Part shown: positions 16,001 to 25,598 of the stretch, in pieces | Numbering within the stretch: position 1 is the first letter of the stretch | Layout: every line of letters starts with the position of its first letter | Virus record (IMG/VR): IMGVR_UViG_3300021519_000011 | Span: 1 to 61,084 of that record | DNA: 61,084 bases | Source of the DNA: a virus | Direction: 5' to 3' (one strand) | Translations under genes and position numbers: made by a program | Notes under the pieces: model-generated | Told to the model about the DNA's origin: nothing | What the model saw: only the letters and a program-made list of their open reading frames with translations | Database searches by the model: none

Positions 16001-17724
16001 ATGCGCTTAAGAGTGCCAACAGCCCTAGACATAATAGATTTAATTTCTGAAGGTTGCGTTCTATAGTCTGCAAATGCTTTAGCAATAGCTTCTTCATGTT
16101 GAGCATCTTTAGCAAGATGGATGTAGTCTTTTTCAATCTTGTATTTTTGCAACCAATTTTTTTCTGCTTTGGCTGAAAGAATTTTCCATTCATTATCAGA
16201 AAAGAATCCATGATCTTTCATTGCATGTAAAGATTCATGATTCATTGTGCGCGGAATATTTTTACCTTGTAAAGACAGGGTAATCATATCTTTAAGATAT
16301 TGCCCGGTAATGGGTTGTAGACGACCGTTTACATAACCCTGCAAAGAATCTTGAAGACTTAAGCCAATATGGTCTAAACCCATTTGATTCAAAGACGATC
16401 TTAGGGTTTTCCCTAACTCTTCATGTTCTGCTGATAATTTCTCTGTTGGAGGGGCTAAAACTTCTTCGGCTGCTGGTGCAGCAGTTTTTGTTGCAATTGG
16501 TTCTGTAATGGTTGCTGGCGCCTCTAAAGTAGATTCTGTAGATGCTTTAACTTCTGGCGTTGTAATATCCGGCGGCGTTACAACTGTAGATTTTTCTACA
16601 TTAGGCTCAATCTTAATAGGAACAACTGAATCAACTTTATCCATTCCAATATATTCATACGCTGGATTACCGTTTTCTAATACGCCAGTACCGGTTTTAA
16701 TAAATTTTCCATCTTTATTTTCAGTTACCACACCTTGGGATGTTATTTTTTCTCCATTTAAATTTGTAAAAGAGTAATCCACTGGAGTTCCATCCGGGAT
16801 ATCTTTTGCAGCCATAACAACTGGAGCTTCTTCAATGGGTTTGATGGGAACACTAACGGTTTCTCCCGGCTTTGAAACCATATCCATCATAACTTGATAA
16901 TCTTGAGAGGCGGACTTTGGGGCAACCTCAGCGGACTCTATACCAGCGCTAGGAGGGATTTCAATTTCTTCTTTAGGGATAGTCTCACCCGGACGGCGCA
17001 ATGCGTTTAAAGAAGCTTTGGTAGCTGCTGATGCTGGTATTTCTCCTATGCGGGTTAACCCTCGTCCAAGAGAAGTTTCTTTCTGCCCTAAAGCGCCACC
17101 TAATCCAGCAATACCAACCTTAGTCCAGTCAATAGGTTCTTCACCCATAGCTTCTTGACCAGCTTGTACACCAGCACCAACACCAGTATTAAGTATGGCG
17201 TTTGAAATTGCCGCTGATTTTTCTGCTGCCAGTCTTTCTGCTGCGGCCGCCTCTAATCCTTTGCCACTTCTAAACAATGCGCCACTTGGACGGAATGCTA
17301 ATAGGTTTGGAGCAATTTCTCCAGCCATAGACGAATAAGGGTTAGCTTTTGTTTCTTTTGCAAATGTAGCTGGGTCTAACCCTATGGCTTTAGCAAAGTC
17401 AGGATTTGCTTCTAAGAATTTTTCTTGTGCAGCAGCGGCAGCGGCAGAACCAGCAAAACCCGCTCCAAGCCCACCTGCAATAGCTCCAACTGGGCCAGCT
17501 ACCATACCAGCAGTAGCACCAGCAGCGCCTGAAATAATACCAGCGGCTGCGGGTAACGCGCCGCGTAATACTCCATGCCCAAAAGATCCTAATGCGCTAG
17601 TTTCTGATTCTTGTGGTTGGGCTTGAAATTGACGGATCATTGCCGCAATTTCTCTAGCATCATCTACATTACCAGCAGCATCTGCTTTTTCCAAGGCAGA
17701 AAACATTTGATTTAAATCAGCCAT
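13069..17724 (-). CDS. Giant virion polyvalent protein (LPD38-like)
   Basis: 1551 aa. N-terminal helix, then a Gly/Ala-rich membrane-interacting stretch (about 50-100), a low-complexity linker to about 430, a zincin-like segment with H496-E-S-L-H500 and E-E-A-I-A-K-A-F (544-551), a long helical region, and a C-terminal half that matches the large polyvalent protein domain 38 type (N-P-V-F-G-V-I-N-F-T-R-D, then Y-F-A-F-F-N-A-S-A-Q-G). Such giant proteins are packaged in podovirus heads and ejected with DNA. It is first of a set with the transglycosylase and two tail-type proteins, like T7 gp14-16; function inferred. Confidence 0.8.
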   Translation of the reverse strand: MADLNQMFSALEKADAAGNVDDAREIAAMIRQFQAQPQESETSALGSFGHGVLRGALPAAAGIISGAAGATAGMVAGPVGAIAGGLGAGFAGSAAAAAAQEKFLEANPDFAKAIGLDPATFAKETKANPYSSMAGEIAPNLLAFRPSGALFRSGKGLEAAAAERLAAEKSAAISNAILNTGVGAGVQAGQEAMGEEPIDWTKVGIAGLGGALGQKETSLGRGLTRIGEIPASAATKASLNALRRPGETIPKEEIEIPPSAGIESAEVAPKSASQDYQVMMDMVSKPGETVSVPIKPIEEAPVVMAAKDIPDGTPVDYSFTNLNGEKITSQGVVTENKDGKFIKTGTGVLENGNPAYEYIGMDKVDSVVPIKIEPNVEKSTVVTPPDITTPEVKASTESTLEAPATITEPIATKTAAPAAEEVLAPPTEKLSAEHEELGKTLRSSLNQMGLDHIGLSLQDSLQGYVNGRLQPITGQYLKDMITLSLQGKNIPRTMNHESLHAMKDHGFFSDNEWKILSAKAEKNWLQKYKIEKDYIHLAKDAQHEEAIAKAFADYRTQPSEIKSIMSRAVGTLKRIGNVFRGRGFQNENDIFQAAATNKLTGERIKTSAEAKFETEAQKAPAKNVLSSVNKRNIGQWKNAFPEVDIKNLPKTTEPSYDVSPNTWIQENIIRKFQDKHIDLKRTVAAIKNKFGEISEQFNPYQKDGLWKSDAANQFEKFNSKDLQPLAKKIDELNLTTKEVTDYLHNKHAEQRNKQMNKVNPDVVDADGTVHEYALKNKGSGIHTDDAKAYLDNLPKDKKAALENVAKDVYKIVRETQEILLKSGQKTQEEVDSWRNTYGDEYVPLQRDMEEEFMRSPLGGKGMATKNIFEKRAMGSEREVLDILNSIVGQREVAIENSAKMKVDHALFGMFVKYPNPDLAIPVSPKAIKNPELLARELDNMGLNGDDIVGMMIERQTRTLAKNKKTGLDEVVYKTNPLERYKDNVLPIRINGEDSYLFFNTKNPVSANMAKAFRGMDTPTVGLFGQQVGKVTQWMAKVNTQWNPVFGVINFTRDFGSAMANLSNTELAGQQSKVAGGIKSAMGTIWHTMRTGEYPDTDLGKLYKEFRENGGQTLYREQLSRRADQENVINEHIKKLNSNAAKKMASGFFKGLSDFNDSIENAIRLSAYKVARDKNISAQKSATIAKELTVNFDRKGAYGQAVNNYFAFFNASAQGTARMAQTLKGPAGKKIVLGGIGLGALQAGMMEMAGFGDNDPPEFVKSRNLIIPTPDGKYLAIPYPLGLHFLPNIGRIVVETGLHGDFNKHAGNMAAVIADSFNPLGGGDLSLQTIAPTALDPVVALATNRDPFGRPIAKLDRTTSPTTGLSRSREQSSDINKHVAEAINYITGGTEDTKGFLSPTADQLDYLVGQATGGVGREAMKIGKTATAVVEGKTEDLASYNIPLAGRFYGDTQSPAANSQHFYDNVTKMAEHEATIKGMRERKENVAEYMKENPDARLWQKANNSENQISAINKRQKQMRKMGADEDQIKLLDDRKQQIMTRLNERIKATQE

Positions 17725-17733
17725 TACTAACCT

Positions 17734-19902
17734 TTATTGGTTGTATTTATTTAATAGGTCTTGCTGACCCTGATTCAAAGTTGGGGCTGGTGTTGAAGAC
17801 CCAAACTTATACCACGGCTCTGATTTTGGTTTAATTGGATCCATTACTGCGGGTAATTTTACAGATATTTCTGGATCAACTTTATATTTTTTTGCTAAAG
17901 CGCGTGTTACTAAATCTTTATTTGCTTGATATTGTTCATATCTGTATGGGGTTAATGTCCCATCTGCTCTTTCTTGCGCAATAGCTTTATTAATTTCTAA
18001 AATTTGAGAGTTACGACTTAGTGCAGATTCAAATTTAATTAAAAGTTGATCTTCTTCAGAAAGTTTTTTATTCTCCGCAGCATTGCGTAATTTAATAATT
18101 TCTTTATTGTATTGTTCTTTAATTGCTGCGTCTTTATCAGCACCTTCTTTTGCCGCGGAATATTTAGCCAAACCAAGACGGGTTGCTGCAATATCTTTTA
18201 ACTCATCAGAAGTTTGTTTTCTTAATGCGCCATAAGTACTTACGCCCTGCTCGGCGCCCTTACCAATGTTAGTCATGGCATATGGAGATTGACCGCCCAT
18301 CATTGCAAACCCAGCCTGCATAATAGCTAAATACTTGTTCATATCGCCATTTTCTTTGGCTTGTGCTGCGCGTTCTTGAATATCTTTTGCCAGCCCTTCA
18401 AAGTATTCGTCTACTTTAGATTTTGGCGCTGCCATTTCGATTGGTGTTGTTGGCTCTGGTGCTTGTAAAAAATTACCACTTAATCCATAAGTTTCAGGAT
18501 TCTGGCGACCATCTAAAGACATATTAGGTCTAACTACGGGAGTAGCTAACGGTTGTCCAGCAGGAACATTTCCCCCCTGTAATTTACCAGCAGCAATATC
18601 ACGTTGATTTGCATTAGCAGTAGCAATCATTCTTGCATTTTCTCTGCTTAACTCCGTAGGAACAGGTTGAACTGATGGTGCTGCTTGAGCGCTTGAAACA
18701 AAAGGAATGTTTAAGTTTGATGCTTTAGCTGCATTAAATGATGCTGCCTGTTCTTCTGGTGACGCAGAAAAGAAACGTTCAGTTGGGGCGCCAATGTATT
18801 TTTGATATATGGATGGCAATTGGTCAATTCCTAATTTTGTAATAGGATTGTAATTTTCTGGTGTTGTAAATGCCCGTGCCAGATCTTTAGCGTTTTCAAC
18901 TACTGCACGACTTCTATTTAAGTATTCATTATCGTCATCAGTAACTTCATCACCTTTAGCAAAGTGAGCAATACCACCTTGAGCCATTCTTATGTAATTC
19001 TGTGTTTCTGGTTTTAAAGATTCAATTCCTTCACCACGCTTAAGCATTTGTCTTACGCGGCCCGGACCAGCATTGTATGCAGCCAATCCAAGATAGGGGT
19101 CTTGGAAGGCGTCTACTTGTTTTTTCAAATAGCGGGCGCCACCCAAAAGATTGTCATATACATCTTTGCGGTTAACGCCAACTTCTTTAGCTGCGGCTTC
19201 CATCAATTGCATTGGACCAAAAGCACCCGCTTTAGACACAGCATTAGCAGGATCTTTGTGACCGCCAGTTTCTTTATAAAGCGCATGAAGCATAATATTT
19301 GGATCAAGACCAACTTTTTTTGCTACCTCAATAGCTTGAGCTTCATACGGATGACCACTGCGTTTAGATGTTTCAAAGTTTGTCATTCTAGATGCATTGT
19401 TTACTTTAGCTTTTTCAGCCTCATAAGATTGTGGTAATTTATCCATTAATCCACGAATACCACTAGGAATTGAGGCCAGCATTTCCTCAATATTAATGCC
19501 AGCTCTTTTGGGAAACAATTTTGCCATCTCAATATCTTCATCATCTTCTGCTTCTCCACCATCAGCAAAGGCTACAATTCCACCGCCAGCCATACCTTGT
19601 GCCATGCCCGTAGGTAAGCTTGTTACTCCCGGCTGGTTTTCTGGAAGATTCGCCATTTGAGCTTGTTGAGGTTGAGCCATTTGAGGCTGTGGAACCATTG
19701 AAGGATTAGCTTGATTCAATACATCCTCTGCTACAGTACGAGATGGTGGCTGTCCTTGACCGGCAGTTTGTAAATGCTGGCGGCGCTGAATCTCAGCTAA
19801 AGCTAGGAACTGAGGAACTACACTATTAGGATCGCGGGCGTAGTTGATTAATGTACCTTGTGGCACATCCTTTAACTGTTCAGATAATTGTGAAATATTC
19901 AT
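17734..19902 (-). CDS. Virion-associated lytic transglycosylase
   Basis: 722 aa. The SLT domain spans about 185-305: catalytic E211 in H-A-L-Y-K-E-T-G-G, G-A-F-G-P-M-Q-L (226-233) and A-A-Y-N-A-G-P-G (274-281). It would cut peptidoglycan so DNA can cross the wall. The domain is bracketed by near-identical motifs, G-G-I-V-A-F-A-D-G-G-E (107-117) and G-G-I-A-H-F-A-K-G-D-E (309-319). The rest is Gln/Ala-rich and helical. It sits between two ejection-type genes. Confidence 0.9.
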   Translation of the reverse strand: MNISQLSEQLKDVPQGTLINYARDPNSVVPQFLALAEIQRRQHLQTAGQGQPPSRTVAEDVLNQANPSMVPQPQMAQPQQAQMANLPENQPGVTSLPTGMAQGMAGGGIVAFADGGEAEDDEDIEMAKLFPKRAGINIEEMLASIPSGIRGLMDKLPQSYEAEKAKVNNASRMTNFETSKRSGHPYEAQAIEVAKKVGLDPNIMLHALYKETGGHKDPANAVSKAGAFGPMQLMEAAAKEVGVNRKDVYDNLLGGARYLKKQVDAFQDPYLGLAAYNAGPGRVRQMLKRGEGIESLKPETQNYIRMAQGGIAHFAKGDEVTDDDNEYLNRSRAVVENAKDLARAFTTPENYNPITKLGIDQLPSIYQKYIGAPTERFFSASPEEQAASFNAAKASNLNIPFVSSAQAAPSVQPVPTELSRENARMIATANANQRDIAAGKLQGGNVPAGQPLATPVVRPNMSLDGRQNPETYGLSGNFLQAPEPTTPIEMAAPKSKVDEYFEGLAKDIQERAAQAKENGDMNKYLAIMQAGFAMMGGQSPYAMTNIGKGAEQGVSTYGALRKQTSDELKDIAATRLGLAKYSAAKEGADKDAAIKEQYNKEIIKLRNAAENKKLSEEDQLLIKFESALSRNSQILEINKAIAQERADGTLTPYRYEQYQANKDLVTRALAKKYKVDPEISVKLPAVMDPIKPKSEPWYKFGSSTPAPTLNQGQQDLLNKYNQ

Positions 19903-19904
19903 AG

Positions 19905-21107
19905 TTAACCTAATAATTGATGCAAGCGAATGTCATTTAAACCAGAATTAATAAGGCCGCCTTGAGCGTAACTTTTATACTCAAAATCTTTTGGCAAACC
20001 ACCCGCCGCTCCCAGTCCTTTATATAAACCATACATACCAAGACCAGCAACCCCTAAACCACCCAGTTGAGATGCATAATTTGGCGGTGCTGTGTAGCCT
20101 TGTTGTGTTCCAGTACCAGTTTGAGCAGTACTTGTAAACGGCAAGTTAGATAATGAGCTTTGTAAGAATTGATTTTGTGTATATGGAAACTGTTGCTGTT
20201 GTAAACCAAATTGATTTTGTAACTGTAAGTTAGCAATCCGTGCTGCATTTTGTTGTGCTGCAATATTACCCAAAGTACCACCTGCTGTAGTAGCACCAGC
20301 ATAACCTTGTTGCGCACCTTGAACGCCTTGAAGTCCCAAGCCAGCACCCTGCATTGCACCTTGAAGCCCTTGAATACCAACTTGTTGGCCTTGCATACCA
20401 GCCTGTAAACCTTGAAGTCCTAGGGTAGATCCAAACTGTTGAGCCTGTTGAGCGTTTTGAAATGCTTGTTGTTGTCCTGTAGCTTCGATGCCAGATAAAC
20501 GATTCTGTAAACCGCGGTTGGCTTCCGCCTGTTGAAGTGCTAAACGGTTTCCACCAAACGCACCAGATCCTACAGATTGAGCCGCCATCTGAGGGGCTTG
20601 AATTTGATAATCTCTAACTGCTTGTTGTTTTTGCCAATCTACTACATTGTTCATATACGGCGACATATACTGTGCCATTGCTTCTGGGCTTGTAGCTTGA
20701 GCGGTATACATATCGCCAGCACGACTTGCCGCCGTACCCATTGAAGCACCTACAGCCCCGTATTTAGGAGCTTCTGCGCCGTATTGGAATCCTCTTTGTC
20801 CATAATCTAAAGCAATTGGAGCTGTACTTAAACTGCCTTTACCACCAGCCTCAGCCAAAGCAGAACCAGAAGCAAACCCACCGGGCAACTGAAGTCCAGC
20901 CGCGCCTACATATGATTGATTTAATAGGCCCGGAGTCTGTTGGTTTGCAACTAAATCTTGAGCGCGGTTTAAATAATTAGTAACATAGGGTTGGAACTGC
21001 GGTTGAATACTAGGCGTAGTCGTAGACGACTGGTTTGTAGTCCCTTGCGATGTTGGGCTAGAGGGTAGCGATTGCGCTCCCAGTATGTTATCGAGCCATG
21101 AAGCCAT
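19905..21107 (-). CDS. Gln/Gly-rich internal virion protein
   Basis: 400 aa, very rich in Gln, Gly and Ala. About residues 205-275 hold degenerate G-L-Q-G-L-Q / G-M-Q-G-Q-Q repeats. A hydrophobic segment G-G-L-G-V-A-G-L-G-M-Y-G-L-Y lies near 350, and the C-terminus has S-Y-A-Q-G-G-L-I. It resembles T7 gp14-type or ejection proteins in position and composition, not by a defined domain. No enzymatic motif. Confidence 0.65.
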   Translation of the reverse strand: MASWLDNILGAQSLPSSPTSQGTTNQSSTTTPSIQPQFQPYVTNYLNRAQDLVANQQTPGLLNQSYVGAAGLQLPGGFASGSALAEAGGKGSLSTAPIALDYGQRGFQYGAEAPKYGAVGASMGTAASRAGDMYTAQATSPEAMAQYMSPYMNNVVDWQKQQAVRDYQIQAPQMAAQSVGSGAFGGNRLALQQAEANRGLQNRLSGIEATGQQQAFQNAQQAQQFGSTLGLQGLQAGMQGQQVGIQGLQGAMQGAGLGLQGVQGAQQGYAGATTAGGTLGNIAAQQNAARIANLQLQNQFGLQQQQFPYTQNQFLQSSLSNLPFTSTAQTGTGTQQGYTAPPNYASQLGGLGVAGLGMYGLYKGLGAAGGLPKDFEYKSYAQGGLINSGLNDIRLHQLLG

Positions 21108-21118
21108 AATTTAATTCC

Positions 21119-22759
21119 TTATGCAGGTAATACTTTTTTGTCGTTAATAGCTCTAATTTGTCGCTTAGTGCCGTGTGCGTTCTTACGAATTCTGTCCATC
21201 ATTGCGTATAGTTTCTTGGCTCCAGAATCTGTAGAGCCACCACCTAAAGCACTAACTACGTCGCTTGAAACTACAAATTCACCGTCCGCAAGTCTAGCTG
21301 GCTGATTACCACCTATTGTAGCTGGTATATCATCACTTAATCCAGTACCACCGCCCTTTAGCAGCCTGCCGCCATCTGAATAAGAGCCTAAATCCCCACT
21401 ATCTAAACCTGCAATTCCGCCTTCTGCGTATCTATAAAGCATTGGTTGAGCATATGGTGTTGGACTATAGTTCATTCCGGGATAGGATTGGTTTGGAGAG
21501 TATGTAGGAAACGCATATGGCATTGGGGCCTGTACTACTGGAGCAGGAGTTGCTTGGGCTGTATTTTGAGATGAGGTTTGAGTTGGCGCTCCACCACTTG
21601 AACCACCAGAACCACTAGTTAATGCTTTTGCCGCCAAACTACCCAGCGCTAATTTTTGCATTGTTGTCATTCCAGTACTAGGAAGATTCCAAGTAAAATT
21701 TGAGCCAAAATCTAATCCATGAGTTGCGGCATTAGGAGCATTGGATGCAAGATTAGTAGCTTGAGTACCCGCATCAAGAGCTGTAATCCCACCAGCCGTC
21801 TCAGCAGCGGCGGTTGGAAGTGTAAAACTAGCCCCCCCAGCTACTGGGGTATAAGCACCACCTGCGCCAGCCATTATTTCAGCGGGAGTTAATGCGGTAG
21901 GAACAGCGGTACCAGCCGCAGGAACGGCACTAGCAGCACCAGCATTAGCCAGCGTTGTACCAGCACCAATCGCGCCAGCACCAAAGGCGGCGGCCCCACC
22001 AAGCGCAAGAGAAGCTAATATCGGTGCGCCAGTATCAGCCATAAAGTTACCTGTATATCTAGTACCTTCAGGCAAAGTAAAGATAGGCTGATTATTTTGG
22101 TCCATCTGCATTCTGGGTTTACCCTCAGCATCAGTAAATGCAGCAATACCTTTTGTAGCTCCTCGTTCAATAGGCACTTCAACGCCACCAATTTTATAGG
22201 CAGTTTGATTTTTTTCTAAATTCCAAGATATGTTTTCGCCCGCTGGATTCCAATATTTTCCATTAAACTCATAATCTTTAAGGGACGGTAATGCTTGAGT
22301 TACGAAACCGTTTGGATCTACAGATAAAGTCGAGCCATTAGGGTTAACAAAACCTCTCCCGTTCCATTCGTATCCATGTTCAGTGGGATTAAAGTCTTTA
22401 CCGCTAGCATCTCCAGCCAACATCTGATCCATTGATTGAAGTTTTACTGGCTGATCTGGTGTCCAAGTTGATTCTGTTTTAGGATCTTCTACAAAAGTAC
22501 GGTTATCGCCACTATCAACATAATGACCACCAGTAGGACCGCCATCTTCAAAACGCCGTATAGAGGCAATACCCCCACTAGCCATCATTTGCCCGCTATA
22601 GGCATCGGTTCTGGGTTCGTAACCAGCGTTAATTGCAGAAGAACTTACAGGCGTTTGTGCAGAAGTGGCATACTCAGATGCACTTTGGTTGCTTCCGGGA
22701 TAGACGTCATTCTGCCCAATTACTGGCGCGTTTAGTCCCATTATTCCGTTAGAATACAT
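21119..22759 (-). CDS. Tail/ejection protein with conserved C-terminal domain
   Basis: 546 aa. Contains S-G-G-I-A-S-I-R-R-F-E-D-G-G (61-74), an Ala/Gly-rich middle, Y-A-E-G-G-I-A-G near 440 and a conserved end: D-D-I-P-A-T-I-G-G-N-Q-P-A-R-L then A-D-G-E-F-V-V-S, then Y-A-M-M-D-R-I-R-K. That end occurs in many podovirus virion proteins. Its function is unknown; location suggests assembly of the ejection apparatus. Confidence 0.7.
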   Translation of the reverse strand: MYSNGIMGLNAPVIGQNDVYPGSNQSASEYATSAQTPVSSSAINAGYEPRTDAYSGQMMASGGIASIRRFEDGGPTGGHYVDSGDNRTFVEDPKTESTWTPDQPVKLQSMDQMLAGDASGKDFNPTEHGYEWNGRGFVNPNGSTLSVDPNGFVTQALPSLKDYEFNGKYWNPAGENISWNLEKNQTAYKIGGVEVPIERGATKGIAAFTDAEGKPRMQMDQNNQPIFTLPEGTRYTGNFMADTGAPILASLALGGAAAFGAGAIGAGTTLANAGAASAVPAAGTAVPTALTPAEIMAGAGGAYTPVAGGASFTLPTAAAETAGGITALDAGTQATNLASNAPNAATHGLDFGSNFTWNLPSTGMTTMQKLALGSLAAKALTSGSGGSSGGAPTQTSSQNTAQATPAPVVQAPMPYAFPTYSPNQSYPGMNYSPTPYAQPMLYRYAEGGIAGLDSGDLGSYSDGGRLLKGGGTGLSDDIPATIGGNQPARLADGEFVVSSDVVSALGGGSTDSGAKKLYAMMDRIRKNAHGTKRQIRAINDKKVLPA

Positions 22760-22795
22760 AGAAGTCCTTCTTAATATGTGCTGATTTTATCATGT

Positions 22796-23440
22796 CTATA
22801 GCCTTGATACAAAAGATAATGTAGCCACTACAGACGGGCTAACAGGTCTAGCATAGGGGGTTGTAAGCGCTGGCAAACTAACTAAAGATACATTGCTATT
22901 GTCCGTAGCCCAGTACAAAGCAACACTATCCCCAGTATTTAAAGAAATAAAGAAGTTGGCTGCCGCAAGTGCATAGCTAAGTTCACTTGCATTTTTCCTT
23001 GCTGAAAGCACAATTCTACTAGCCGTAGCTGCTATATCCGCTCCATTTTTACGCAACCAAATATCTGCATAGTGGATCTCATTGTCGCTATTTCGAACTT
23101 GAACGCTGAACTGAAAGTTATAAATCCCGTTTTGGGACACGGTAACGGCACTATTAGCCAAGGTCATGCCACTAGAGTAATCAAAAGTATTAAGGGTAAC
23201 TAGGGTAGCGGTGTTTGCCGTAGCGGTTACATTGGAGTTGTTCTGAACGGATATATAGGTATTCCCCAGATACTGCCCACCAGTAGCCCCCAATAGCGCC
23301 CCGGTAACATTATCTACTTGGTTAAAGTATAGGCGTAATGCATTGCTAAATTGATCTTGATAGTTTTGGTTGTACTCTACCGGCCCAATAGGTAAGTTAG
23401 GCGCAATGGTATTACGGATGCTTGTAGCATTTGATGCCAT
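22796..23440 (-). CDS. C1q/jelly-roll-like virion protein
   Basis: 214 aa. The C-terminal 140 residues look like a C1q/TNF-type jelly roll: N-G-I-Y-N-F-Q-F-S-V-Q-V, D-I-W-L-R-K-N-G and G-D-S-V-A-L-Y-W. The N-terminal 50 residues are helical (F-S-N-A-L-R-L-Y-F-N-Q-V) and may dock to the tail. It abuts the gp10-like protein by 1 base. Likely a trimeric tail or decoration protein. Confidence 0.65.
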   Translation of the reverse strand: MASNATSIRNTIAPNLPIGPVEYNQNYQDQFSNALRLYFNQVDNVTGALLGATGGQYLGNTYISVQNNSNVTATANTATLVTLNTFDYSSGMTLANSAVTVSQNGIYNFQFSVQVRNSDNEIHYADIWLRKNGADIAATASRIVLSARKNASELSYALAAANFFISLNTGDSVALYWATDNSNVSLVSLPALTTPYARPVSPSVVATLSFVSRL

Positions 23441-25596
23441 TAGCTTCTCCGTCCGTCTGGTCTAATATCAATCCGTGGTGCGCCCAATTGCCAAGTTACG
23501 CCTAAACCATCAGAGCTAATTTTCATTGCCATTTGGCGGGCGCGAATCCTTGTATATATTTGGCCCGTAAATTCTTGAACCGTATATTGTGGGTATACAG
23601 CAAAGTTATTAGCACTTATTGTTGCAGCGTTTGATGGGCTTCCATAGGCTGAACCTGAGTTTTGGCGGGGTTGTAATTCCATTGTAACAGTTGGGCCATC
23701 TACATTCGAGCCATTAAAGTTAACGTCAGGCAACATTCTCCAAACATAACCGAAGTTATGCCCATCTCCAATATCAAAATCAGAGGACTGCACATAAGAG
23801 TAAATAGGCAAAGAAGTAGCCGTAGAAGAATCATCAGTACCAAGCTCATGGTTAATTACACAGCCAGTTGAGTTTAATAAAGAATCCACACCGTTTTGGA
23901 AAGTACCCATTGGAGTTTGACGTAGTCCTGAATCTAGCCAGAAAGTACGATTTAATGTGCCGTAATACCATACGCGGTCAAGGTAGTTATAGATTACATA
24001 CTTATCTACCACAACCGAATTAGTAGAACAGTAGAACCACCAGATTTCATTAAAGCCTTCATTACTACCGACAGTAACCTGCCATGACTGGTCCTTATTA
24101 AGATCAGCAAAAACATATTGACGCAATGCACAAGGTAAAGTTTCCACCCGACCAGAGTACATATAAAACTTATCGCCGCCCATCCAGTATGTGATGTTAT
24201 TTACCGTAATAACTGAATTCGGACTCATTACCGAAATATTATCCATCAATACTTGAAAGCCCCAAATGTAAGGCGGCCCTAAATATTGCATAGAATAAAG
24301 GGTTGAATCTGTAAATACTAGTACTTCTTGGCGGGTATTGATCGTAGTAGAAATATAAGAACCATGCGAAAGCCTAAACTCACCCGCTTGATTTGTAATA
24401 TCTGGTACCCACTGGTACGGGTTTTCTTGGTCTGACCACCGTACTAACATAGGATCAAAATCCGTTGTTGGGTTAGTTGGATCGTAAGAATTAGCACCAA
24501 ACGCCATAACAAACCGCTGAATATCAGAAGCCAAAACTTCAAGCGTTTTATAAGGAACAAATTGCCCGCTATAAGAAGCTGTATTAGCTAAGTCAGATAA
24601 CTTTTTACCACGGTACGTTGTGCCTAGGTTTGCATCCCAATAGAAAATTTGCCCGCCACGTTGAGCAAATACAAGATCTTGACCATAGTTATCGTTAGTC
24701 CAAATAACAAGCTGTTCGCCTACACTAACCCCCAAAGGTGCAGCATTTCCCCATCCATATTGACCCCAAGTACCGGCGCCCCAACCATTACCATTAACGT
24801 AGTATTCAAGTCCTACATGGCACAAAACTTGGCAAGTTACATTTCCACCTACATTAGAGGCAGAAGAAGTGCAATAGGTTACGTTAGATAAATTATTATC
24901 CGCAGTTGAAGCCAAGAAATAATATACTGCTGATCCGTAGCTTAAAATCTGATGTTCGCCATTAATTACCGTATTAGCTAACCCGCCAACCGAAACCGCA
25001 CAGTTAGATAGGATAAGGTAATCCCTAGTATTAGCATTATTAGTACCATCAAAAATCTTAACAAACGCACTTGAGACGTTAGCATTTGCCGTATGAGATG
25101 CCGCGGTGGTGTTGTTAACTCCACGTACACAGTTTGTAGCTGAATTTGAACTTAATGCATTATAAAAAATAACTTCGTTATCAATCTTAACGTAGCCATT
25201 TTGGGGTGGAAAATTAGTAGATGCAGTAAATAATAAGGTTGTTGTAGTTGCGTTTACGTTTGCAGCTAGTGTAGTACGGCCCGTAGATAGGGCGTTGCTT
25301 AAAGTAAGAGTTTGTACAACAGGAGTAATATCGTAATATTGACCACCATTCTCTACATAGTATTTAAGATTAGTACCTATTCCAAGGTAGTTATACCCAA
25401 CCAAAGTTGCCCAATTCCACATAGAACGGCATACGCCCCAGAACTTATATTGGCTTAATCGAATCCAGCCACCAAGCTTTTCAGGAAAACCAGACCTAAA
25501 ACGGATCTTATCGCCGTCATAAAACCCGCCTTCATTGGCGTAGTTAGTACCTTCTCTATTAAGACCGGGACGGAGAATGATTTTAGTTAATGGCAT
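23440..25596 (-). CDS. gp10-like tail hub/stabilisation protein
   Basis: 718 aa. The N-terminus (L-R-P-G-L-N-R-E-G-T, F-Y-D-G-D-K-I-R-F-R, F-P-E-K-L-G-G-W) matches the podovirus packaged-DNA stabilisation/tail-hub family like P22 gp10, which plugs the portal exit. The body is strand- and Trp/Tyr-rich. Near residues 115-175 there is an inserted beta domain (T-T-L-L-F-T-A-S-T, I-D-N-E-V-I-F-Y, C-V-R-G-V-N-N-T-T-A) shared with the 37834 protein. Confidence 0.75.
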   Translation of the reverse strand: MPLTKIILRPGLNREGTNYANEGGFYDGDKIRFRSGFPEKLGGWIRLSQYKFWGVCRSMWNWATLVGYNYLGIGTNLKYYVENGGQYYDITPVVQTLTLSNALSTGRTTLAANVNATTTTLLFTASTNFPPQNGYVKIDNEVIFYNALSSNSATNCVRGVNNTTAASHTANANVSSAFVKIFDGTNNANTRDYLILSNCAVSVGGLANTVINGEHQILSYGSAVYYFLASTADNNLSNVTYCTSSASNVGGNVTCQVLCHVGLEYYVNGNGWGAGTWGQYGWGNAAPLGVSVGEQLVIWTNDNYGQDLVFAQRGGQIFYWDANLGTTYRGKKLSDLANTASYSGQFVPYKTLEVLASDIQRFVMAFGANSYDPTNPTTDFDPMLVRWSDQENPYQWVPDITNQAGEFRLSHGSYISTTINTRQEVLVFTDSTLYSMQYLGPPYIWGFQVLMDNISVMSPNSVITVNNITYWMGGDKFYMYSGRVETLPCALRQYVFADLNKDQSWQVTVGSNEGFNEIWWFYCSTNSVVVDKYVIYNYLDRVWYYGTLNRTFWLDSGLRQTPMGTFQNGVDSLLNSTGCVINHELGTDDSSTATSLPIYSYVQSSDFDIGDGHNFGYVWRMLPDVNFNGSNVDGPTVTMELQPRQNSGSAYGSPSNAATISANNFAVYPQYTVQEFTGQIYTRIRARQMAMKISSDGLGVTWQLGAPRIDIRPDGRRS

Positions 25597-25598
25597 AC

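Noticed and set aside
19048-19437. 129-codon plus-strand frame opposite the transglycosylase
   Set aside because: Opposite strand of a strongly supported gene; composition is typical of an antisense shadow.
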